NCBI GenBank assembly: GCA_014846205.1
Contig: RKAY01000005.1
Location: 1-6,111 of the forward strand
Direction of reading: 5' to 3'
From: Collinsella aerofaciens
GTDB taxonomy: Bacteria; Actinomycetota; Coriobacteriia; Coriobacteriales; Coriobacteriaceae
Length of the DNA: 6,111 nt
Positions 1 through 4,575 of this stretch are shown piece by piece. How positions within the stretch are numbered: position 1 is the stretch's first letter; the number at the start of each line of letters is the position of its first letter. The translations under genes and the position numbers were made by a program. Under the pieces are notes generated by a model that did not search any database, was not told where the DNA came from, and saw only the letters and a program-made list of their open reading frames with translations.

Positions 1-33
1 CTTCAGACGCGGCACATACTTCTCTTCTGCCAT
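1..33 (-). CDS. 5' end of a minus-strand gene, product uncertain (11 codons visible)
   Basis: An ATG at 33-31 reads MAEEKYVPRLK and then leaves the window. It is preceded by a strong ribosome binding site, AAGGAG at 45-40, six bases from the ATG, which is the main reason to call a real start. From memory, the opening resembles the N-terminus of ribosomal protein L5 in some actinobacteria (a short acidic start followed by PRLK), but eleven residues cannot identify a protein. L5 normally sits inside the ribosomal protein operon directly after rplX, whereas the gene upstream here is an unrelated zinc-ribbon protein, which weakens that reading. The gene appears to begin its own transcript, because a candidate promoter and about 130 bases of leader lie between it and the upstream gene. 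Confidence 0.5.
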   Translation of the reverse strand, partial: MAEEKYVPRLK

Positions 34-164
34 TGTTCACTCCTTCTTGGGGTTTTAAGCACGGGGCGTGGCCACGGTGGGTTGTCCTCGTGCCTCCTGA
101 CTGCATCCGCGCCGCTCATGGCATTTTGCGGTTTGGACTCGACACAGCAGGAGCCGACAAAACA
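34..164 (-). promoter_or_regulatory. Possible structured 5' leader of the gene starting at 33
   Basis: If transcription starts just downstream of the candidate -10 box at 171-176, the leader is about 130 nt. Two possible stems can be read by eye. The first pairs CTCCTG (153-148) with CAGGAG (99-94) and is extended by CTG (147-145) with CAG (103-101) across a one-base bulge at 100. It encloses a smaller CCGC/GCGG hairpin (131-128 with 115-112). The second pairs GCACG (93-89) with CGTGC (63-59) and can extend by two pairs across an A-C mismatch. It ends about 15 bases before the ribosome binding site and overlaps the 10-bp palindrome CGTGGCCACG at 67-76. A leader of this kind could be an attenuator or autoregulatory element, but I recognise no known riboswitch or ribosomal-protein leader. 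Confidence 0.3.
40..45 (-). promoter_or_regulatory. Ribosome binding site of the gene starting at 33
   Basis: On the minus strand this reads AAGGAG, with a six-base spacer (TGAACA) to the ATG at 33-31. It is a near-consensus Shine-Dalgarno sequence. It decides the start of the partial gene, for which there is otherwise too little sequence to judge. Confidence 0.7.
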
Positions 165-170
165 ATCGGT

Positions 171-199
171 ACTATACGCGCATCGGGAGCGTATTTCCA
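171..199 (-). promoter_or_regulatory. Candidate sigma-70-type promoter for the gene starting at 33
   Basis: On the minus strand a -35-like TGGAAA (199-194, four of six matches to TTGACA) is separated by exactly 17 bases from a -10-like TATAGT (176-171, five of six matches to TATAAT). It lies in the gap between the zinc-ribbon gene and the partial gene, on the correct strand. Spacing and match are good, but there is no experimental support. Confidence 0.45.
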
Positions 200-219
200 G
201 AAAAACCTCGTCTGCCTGC

Positions 220-235
220 ACAACTCCACAACTCC
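220..235 (-). repeat. Tandem 8-bp direct repeat upstream of the candidate promoter
   Basis: ACAACTCC occurs twice in direct succession (220-227 and 228-235). On the minus strand this reads GGAGTTGT twice and lies about 20 bases upstream of the -35-like box at 194-199. That position would suit a direct-repeat activator site, but two 8-mers could also be chance. Confidence 0.35.
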
Positions 236-282
236 CCCGCACAAATGCGTCCGCATGCGACGGAGGAAAACGGATCCCTTGG

Positions 283-313
283 CAGTTGCGGTGAAATATG
301 GACTGTTTTGGCT
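283..313 (+). repeat. Half copy of the GTTGCGGTG inverted-repeat family
   Basis: This stretch contains CAGTTGCGGTGAAATA followed by GGACTGTTT. It matches the reverse complement of the right arm of the complete element at 1676-1768 over about 24 bases with one difference (T instead of G at 299). No matching CACCGCAAC arm is present nearby, so it cannot form the long hairpin and appears to be a truncated remnant. It begins 13 bases beyond the stop codon of the zinc-ribbon gene, the same 3'-of-gene position as the two complete copies. Confidence 0.75.
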
Positions 314-325
314 AGAACGTGCCGC

Positions 326-1525
326 TTACTTGAGCGTGATGCACGAGGCGAGGACGTTGGCGTAGTCTTCCGCCGGCATGCCAAAGGCGTCGTCTGCTTC
401 CACTCCGCTTTCGGTGTTTTTATTCGGATGTATCGACCCGCCATGAAGCCAGACGACATGCCCGTTTGATGTCTTGCCAAGATCTTTGGCGAAAGCGCCA
501 TCACAGATCGCATTTCCAACACTTGTACCGCTGATGATGCGGAAATTAGCAGGGTAATCTAAATTATTGGTACCTGCTCGAGAGACATTTACGAACAAGC
601 AGTCGAGGTAGCCAGTAGTTGTGGTGATTTTAAACTCATCAATCGGGAACCAGTCTGGCAAAACCATCGTGTAATCATCGGTTTCGATGGTTCTTGCCTG
701 CCTTGCCTCTTCTGCCTGGCGCTTGGCCTCTTCCTCGGCTTGCTTGTCGGCTACGGCTTCATCGCGGCGCTTGGTTGCGGCCTGTGCCAACGCGTCGGCA
801 TCAAAGGAAAAGCCCGCCTTCTTGGCGTCCGCGTCTTCCTCGGCGTACTTCTTGGCGGCGGCAATCTCGTCGTCGGTCACCTCGGTTGCCTCGACCGGAG
901 CGAGCGAAACGTTGCCGGCATCGATGCTCTTTTTGCCCTCTGCCTTCTTGCTAACCTTGACGTCGACCTTTTCGCCCGGCACGGCGTAGATGGTGCCGTC
1001 GGCTGCAATGGGCGAGGCTGCAACCTCGGCCTTATAGCTGCCGCGACGAAGCTCGACGCCCGCTCCCGTGCTGTCGACATAGCGAACGACGTCGACCTTC
1101 TTGCCGCGTGCCTCCTTGCCGGTGATGTGCAGCGGCAGCCTGCTCGCGCCGGCCGATGTGTCCCACCCCTCGGCCGAGACCGTAAACAGCACGGCGTGCT
1201 TTGCGGCGAGGGCCTCTTGCTCGGCAGCCTCGCGCGCCTGCTCGGGTGCATAGATACCAAAGTAATAACCGGCCCCGCCACCCACGGCGAGCAGCGCCAC
1301 TACGACGGCCGCGATGATGAACGGCTTCTTGGAACGCTTGGGGCTGGACGCGACCGCCTCGGCCGCCATATCGACTTGCTGCGACCCGGTAGGTGTTGCG
1401 ACATCAACGGGCGAGGGGTTCGCCCCTCCCGTTTGCGCTTGATCATCTGGTGCGACGGATGCGCCGCATACGGCGCAGAACTGGGCTCCGTCCTCGATTT
1501 TCGACCCACAGTTTCGGCAGAACAT
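326..1525 (-). CDS. Membrane-anchored zinc-ribbon protein with a large extracytoplasmic region
   Basis: This 399-aa protein has a clear modular build. Residues 1-21 are a short zinc ribbon with two CxxC knuckles (C3, C6, C17, C20). Residues 22-61 are a Pro/Ala/Gln-rich linker. PKRSKK (62-67) precedes one membrane helix (about 69-91), which predicts a cytoplasmic N-terminus and an exported remainder. Residues 112-210 look beta-rich, with a GSYKAEV...SPIAADG pattern like a small Ig-like module. Residues 219-279 are Ala/Glu/Lys-rich and probably a coiled coil. Residues 281-399 form a C-terminal domain I do not recognise, with C309, C341 and C395. The start is supported by a purine-rich GGGGGAG about five bases before the ATG. 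Similar zinc-ribbon plus single-helix proteins are common and mostly uncharacterised in Coriobacteriia. The DNA for the C-terminal domain is more AT-rich than the rest (24/60 G+C at 541-600 against 40/60 at 841-900). Function unknown; an envelope sensing or binding role is only an inference. Confidence 0.9.
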   Translation of the reverse strand: MFCRNCGSKIEDGAQFCAVCGASVAPDDQAQTGGANPSPVDVATPTGSQQVDMAAEAVASSPKRSKKPFIIAAVVVALLAVGGGAGYYFGIYAPEQAREAAEQEALAAKHAVLFTVSAEGWDTSAGASRLPLHITGKEARGKKVDVVRYVDSTGAGVELRRGSYKAEVAASPIAADGTIYAVPGEKVDVKVSKKAEGKKSIDAGNVSLAPVEATEVTDDEIAAAKKYAEEDADAKKAGFSFDADALAQAATKRRDEAVADKQAEEEAKRQAEEARQARTIETDDYTMVLPDWFPIDEFKITTTTGYLDCLFVNVSRAGTNNLDYPANFRIISGTSVGNAICDGAFAKDLGKTSNGHVVWLHGGSIHPNKNTESGVEADDAFGMPAEDYANVLASCITLK

Positions 1526-1636
1526 CTAAGCTCCCCCTCGTTCGACGCCCGTTCAAGGCGGGCATGCTTGAGCGCCCACGCGCATGGCGGAGCGCAATCT
1601 CTTCTAAGCATATGCTAGGAGCGAACTGCCAAACGT

Positions 1637-1648
1637 TGTTGCGCAACA
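1637..1648. promoter_or_regulatory. 12-bp perfect palindrome upstream of the zinc-ribbon gene (possible operator)
   Basis: TGTTGCGCAACA is its own reverse complement. It lies 112 bases upstream of the zinc-ribbon ATG at 1525. On the minus strand a -35-like TTGGCA (1632-1627, five of six matches) follows four bases later. A second palindrome, AGCATATGCT, sits about 10 bases further downstream, in the region where a -10 would fall. No well-spaced -10 box was found, so a promoter is suspected but not defined. The palindrome is of the size and symmetry bound by dimeric repressors. Confidence 0.35.
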
Positions 1649-1675
1649 TTGCTGGGTAAAGCCTCAGCATCCGGC

Positions 1676-1768
1676 CATCCCCAAATAAGTTGCGGTGGAA
1701 TAGGGACTGTTTGACGGCTTAACAGGTTTAAACAGTCCCTATTTCACCGCAACTTATTGATGGGGATG
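1676..1768. repeat. Long inverted-repeat element (hairpin) downstream of xdhC
   Basis: The outer arms are CATCCCCA (1676-1683) and TGGGGATG (1761-1768). Next inward, AATAAGTTGCGGTG pairs with CACCGCAACTTATT, apart from a two-base bulge at 1759-1760. Further in, GGACTGTTT (1704-1712) pairs with AAACAGTCC (1730-1738). The loop is 17 bases (1713-1729), and there is one mismatch in the GGAATAG arm. The element starts three bases beyond the xdhC stop codon, fills much of the 1526-1771 intergenic region, and is related to the elements at 4482-4548 and 283-313. It could stop transcription or protect the 3' end of the yqeB-xdhC mRNA, but no T-run follows it on either strand, so it is not a standard intrinsic terminator. 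Apart from this element and the palindrome at 1637, I see nothing else in the 1526-1771 gap. Confidence 0.9.
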
Positions 1769-1771
1769 CGA

Positions 1772-2815
1772 TTAGCGCTTGCGAGGGACGAGCCTGGTGC
1801 GGCGCAGGTGGATCATCTCGGCGGCGATGGAGATGGCGATCTCCTCGGGGTCCTCGGCCTCGATGGCAACGCCGATCGGCAGGTGCAGCTCGTCGATCTG
1901 GTCCTGCGTAAAGCCCTCCTGCTCCAGGCGGGCACGCACAAAGGCCGTCTTTCGGCGCGAGCCCAGGCAGCCCAGGTAGGCGGGCTTGGCGCGCATCGCC
2001 TGAATCACCACGTCGATATCGGACTTGTGGCCTGCTGTGGCCACGACCACCAAGTCGCGCGGACCGATGGGACACAGCTCACTCAGATTCTTGTAATCGA
2101 CCAGGCGACGATCGTAGACACCGGGCACCCATTCGGGCGTCAGCGTGCCGGGGCGGTCATCGCACGCCACAACGGCAAAGCCCGCCGCCGTGAGCACGCG
2201 CGCCGTCGCGGCGCCCACGTGTCCGCAGCCAAAGATGTAGGTCAGGCCCTCGGGGCAGAGCGTCTCGATGTGCGCCGGGGGAATCTCGGAGGCAGCGTTG
2301 GTGTAGGTGACCTTACTCCCCTCCTCCACCAGCGAAAGCTCGGGGCAGCCGTCAATGGTATGGCGCGATGCCCCGCCATGGTACTCGGCCACATCGCCCT
2401 CGAGCGCGCTCGCGATAAACGGCTCAAAGTCGATGACGAAGTCGCCGATGCGTCGATACGCCAAGACGTCGGCAATTTCCTGGAACAACGGCACCTGCGA
2501 TACATCCAGGTGCAGATAGCACAGGCAGATGGCTCCGCCGCAGATCATGCCGGTATCGGAGTTCTCGCCGCCCATGGTGTAGCGGACCAGACGTGACTGT
2601 CCCGCGCTCAGGAGCTCGCGCGCCTCGTCCAGCGCAAAGAGCTCAATCTTGCCGCCGCCGATGGTACCCGCTTGGCTGCCATCGGCAAAGACGGCCATCC
2701 AGGCGCCCACGCCGCGCGGTGATGACCCTGCCGTGCCGGCAACTACCACCAGCTCGCACGTCTTACCAGCCTTCAGAGCGCCAAGCGCAGCATTCACCAC
2801 ATCGAGCTTTTCCAT
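1772..2815 (-). CDS. xdhC: XdhC/CoxI-family molybdenum hydroxylase maturation factor
   Basis: This 347-aa protein belongs to the XdhC family, which binds molybdenum cofactor, helps add its essential terminal sulfur, and delivers it to xanthine-dehydrogenase-type hydroxylases in the cytoplasm. The N-terminal XdhC/CoxI domain shows GTAGSSPRGVGAWM (27-40), GTIGGGKIE (50-58) and NSDTGMICGG (85-94) with the conserved C92. The C-terminal Rossmann domain shows IFGCGHVG (194-201), ACDDRP (217-222), YLGCLGSRRKT (280-290) and the closing LHLPIGVAIEAEDPEEIAIS motif (310-329). Both domains are intact and the length is normal. The ATG lies nine bases after the yqeB stop codon, and its weak site AGGAAG overlaps that stop, so translation is probably coupled to yqeB. 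Its partner hydroxylase is not in the window. Given the yqeB/yqeC neighbours, a selenium-dependent enzyme is the likely client. Confidence 0.95.
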   Translation of the reverse strand: MEKLDVVNAALGALKAGKTCELVVVAGTAGSSPRGVGAWMAVFADGSQAGTIGGGKIELFALDEARELLSAGQSRLVRYTMGGENSDTGMICGGAICLCYLHLDVSQVPLFQEIADVLAYRRIGDFVIDFEPFIASALEGDVAEYHGGASRHTIDGCPELSLVEEGSKVTYTNAASEIPPAHIETLCPEGLTYIFGCGHVGAATARVLTAAGFAVVACDDRPGTLTPEWVPGVYDRRLVDYKNLSELCPIGPRDLVVVATAGHKSDIDVVIQAMRAKPAYLGCLGSRRKTAFVRARLEQEGFTQDQIDELHLPIGVAIEAEDPEEIAISIAAEMIHLRRTRLVPRKR

Positions 2816-2824
2816 CGTCGCTTC

Positions 2825-3619
2825 CTATCCCTGAAATACACCGGTGAGCATGGCGAGCGCCTCGAGTACGCCGCCGCCGACCGACGTCGCCTTGTCCGAA
2901 ATATAGTTGATATAGCTGGCATCGCCGCGCGGGTCGACGTCGGCACATTTAAAGCCTTCGGCCACCTGAACGCCGTCGGCCAAAAGGCCGCGCAAGCAGC
3001 CGTCAATCTGCGTGATCATGGGAGTATCACCCGCATACCCAACACACTCGCCGGCACTCACGATGTCGCCGATCGCGCGGTCGGACCGAAACACGCCGGC
3101 GCCGGGACTGTGGATAACGCGCTCCTTGCCATAGCCGGCGATGACACCCGGCACGCCCGTATTGGGCTGGGGCGAGCCCTGGGTGATGACGCGGCCGAGG
3201 AAATGGCCGCGCATGGTCTCGACCACGGCGTCGCAATCGACCGGCGCGGTAAAGCCCGGCCCCACGGCGATGACGGCAGGCGCCATGTCGCGCGTGGTGC
3301 CCAGGTTGCGCTTGGCCAGAATCGCGTCGACCACGGCAGCGGGTTTAAGCTCATCGAGCATCTTGGCCTGAGGGTCCACCACGACGGCGACGTCTCCGGC
3401 CTCGGTAATTGCAAGCGCCTCTGCTGGCGTCTGCGCCAAGCGAGCGCGAATGCCCTCGACCTGGGCCTCGCCCAGGCGAATGGCCTCGCAAAAACTGATT
3501 GTGCGACGGATGCACGTGGGAACCGCGATATCGGCCATGACGACCGACACGCCGGCGCGCACCAGACGAGCAGCCACGCCCGTGGCGATATCGCCTGCGC
3601 CGCGAACATAAACGAGCAT
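2825..3619 (-). CDS. yqeB: YqeB (EF2563-type) selenium-dependent molybdenum hydroxylase system protein
   Basis: This 264-aa protein matches the YqeB/EF2563 family, found almost only in genomes carrying selenium-dependent molybdenum hydroxylases and thought to help mature their labile-selenium cofactor; its biochemistry is not established. Visible hallmarks are an N-terminal nucleotide-binding turn RGAGDIATGVAARL (6-19), AVGPGFTAPVDCD (118-130), the block QPNTGVPGVIAGY (151-163) followed by ERVIHSPGAGVF (166-177), IGDIVSAGECVG (183-194) and ADVDPRGD (226-233) leading to YISDKA (239-244). The ATG is chosen because the nucleotide-binding turn begins immediately after it, as in the family, and AGGGAGGTG lies eight bases upstream. 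It is the first gene of the yqeB-xdhC unit and is transcribed divergently from yqeC. It resembles XdhC in its Rossmann character but lacks the XdhC N-terminal motifs. Confidence 0.92.
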   Translation of the reverse strand: MLVYVRGAGDIATGVAARLVRAGVSVVMADIAVPTCIRRTISFCEAIRLGEAQVEGIRARLAQTPAEALAITEAGDVAVVVDPQAKMLDELKPAAVVDAILAKRNLGTTRDMAPAVIAVGPGFTAPVDCDAVVETMRGHFLGRVITQGSPQPNTGVPGVIAGYGKERVIHSPGAGVFRSDRAIGDIVSAGECVGYAGDTPMITQIDGCLRGLLADGVQVAEGFKCADVDPRGDASYINYISDKATSVGGGVLEALAMLTGVFQG

Positions 3620-3721
3620 TCCCGGGGCACCTCCCTGTGCTACGGTTTGAGCAGAGCAAAAGCGGTTCTGCCGCTACGCTAATGATTATTTCTTATCACA
3701 GCATTATACGGCGGTGAACAG
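3620..3721. promoter_or_regulatory. Divergent intergenic region driving yqeB-xdhC (-) and yqeC (+)
   Basis: These 102 bases separate the two ATGs and are AT-rich in the centre (3681-3708). On the minus strand a perfect TATAAT (3708-3703) would place the yqeB start of transcription about 75 bases before its ATG. Its -35 would fall inside the first codons of yqeC, where only a poor match is present. For yqeC, GATTAT (3684-3689) is a weak -10 candidate without a good -35. A small hairpin, GCAGAGC/GTTCTGC (3651-3671, one G-U pair), lies in the presumed yqeB leader. The arrangement suggests joint control of the accessory genes by a shared site, but no clear operator is visible. Confidence 0.5.
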
Positions 3722-4456
3722 ATGGAAACGGTTAACGGCAGCCTTGCCTCCACGCTCAAGATTGAGCCGGGCATTACCGCGATTATTGGCAGCGGTGGTA
3801 AGTCGACCCTGCTAAAGACGCTCGGCCTTGAGCTTATGCGCGCCGACGGCCGCGTGCTCCTCTGCACCACCACGCACATGTTTCCCGTCGCCGGCGTGCC
3901 ATGGGACGGGTCGAGCCGTCGCCTGGACGCCGCGCCCTGGAAGCCAGGTGCCTTACACGCCCCAGGCTGCACCTGCGAGGCATGCGCGAGCATGAGCCGC
4001 GGAAGTATCTGCCAGGCAGGCGTCTTGGACCCGGAGACAGGCAAGCTCTCCGCCCCCGCCGAGCCGCTCGACCAGCTGGCGCAGCGCTTTGACTACGTCC
4101 TGGCCGAGGCGGACGGCAGCAAGCGGCTCCCGCTCAAGGTGCACGCCGCCTGGGAGCCGGTCGTTCCCGCCGGCACGACCAACATCATCTGGCTCGTCGG
4201 CGCCTCGGGATTCGGCAAGCCCATCAACGAAGCCGTCCACCGCCCCGAGCTCTTCTGCGAGCGTTGCGGCTGCGAGCTCACCGACATCGCCACGCCCGAG
4301 CGCGTCGCCCAGGTGCTCAATGCCGAGATGCAGGCGCTGGATCTCGGCACCGCACGCATCATGCTCAACCAAGTCGACACGCTCAGCGAACCCACGATGG
4401 CCGATCGCTTTGAGGCAGCTCTCGACCGCCTCATCGTCGCCACCAGCCTCAAATAG
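3722..4456 (+). CDS. yqeC: YqeC, putative selenium-dependent hydroxylase accessory protein
   Basis: This 244-aa protein matches the YqeC family, which co-occurs with YqeB and SDMHs and is presumed to act in maturing their Mo/Se cofactor. It has a P-loop-like IIGSGGKST (21-29; G23, G25, G26, K27), followed by TTTHMF (49-54) and the family block EADGSKRLPLKVHAAWEP (129-146), then WLVGASGFGKPINEAVHRPE (157-176). It is therefore likely a cytoplasmic nucleotide-binding protein. Two cysteine groups stand out: C83, C85, C88, C97 and C179, C182, C184, which could bind metal or iron-sulfur; I cannot say whether they are family-wide. The ATG is preceded by a modest GGCGGTG site. It is transcribed away from yqeB and converges on the hyuA-like gene. 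Length is normal for the family and no defect is visible. Confidence 0.92.
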   Translation: METVNGSLASTLKIEPGITAIIGSGGKSTLLKTLGLELMRADGRVLLCTTTHMFPVAGVPWDGSSRRLDAAPWKPGALHAPGCTCEACASMSRGSICQAGVLDPETGKLSAPAEPLDQLAQRFDYVLAEADGSKRLPLKVHAAWEPVVPAGTTNIIWLVGASGFGKPINEAVHRPELFCERCGCELTDIATPERVAQVLNAEMQALDLGTARIMLNQVDTLSEPTMADRFEAALDRLIVATSLK

Positions 4457-4481
4457 CTGGCGCTGCCCCAGCAGGCCTATA

Positions 4482-4548
4482 AGTTGCGGTGGAATAGTTC
4501 CTGAAACGGCCTATTTGGCGGCTAAACAGGAACTATTCCACCGCAACT
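4482..4548. repeat. Inverted-repeat element between convergent yqeC and hyuA-like genes
   Basis: The arms are perfect: 22 bases at 4482-4503 (AGTTGCGGTGGAATAG then TTCCTG) and their exact reverse complement at 4527-4548. The loop is 23 bases (4504-4526) and includes GGCGGCTAAACAGG spanning the loop/arm junction. The outer arm and this junction are shared with the element at 1676-1768, while the inner arm differs. It sits 25 bases past the yqeC stop and 27 bases past the hyuA stop, so it could act as a bidirectional barrier or terminator for the convergent genes. No T-run follows on either strand. A small CTGG/CCAG hairpin lies between the yqeC stop and the element. Confidence 0.9.
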
Positions 4549-4575
4549 GCGGAGGGAAATCCGGTGATCTTCCTG

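Noticed and set aside
1..33. Firm call as rplE (ribosomal protein L5)
   Set aside because: Only eleven residues are visible and the gene context is wrong for the ribosomal protein operon, so the resemblance is only mentioned.
740..1618. 292-codon open frame on the plus strand opposite the zinc-ribbon gene
   Set aside because: It overlaps a coherent minus-strand protein with a zinc ribbon, membrane helix and coiled coil; the antisense translation has no recognisable features.
1676..1768. Classical rho-independent terminator
   Set aside because: The hairpin is much longer than usual and no T-run follows on either strand, so it is described as a repeat element with a possible, unproven terminator role.
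1757..2596. 279-codon open frame on the plus strand opposite xdhC
   Set aside because: The minus strand encodes a complete XdhC with all motifs; the antisense frame is a composition artefact.
3110..3682. 190-codon open frame on the plus strand opposite yqeB
   Set aside because: It runs antisense to an intact YqeB and ends inside the divergent promoter region; there is no domain or start signal.
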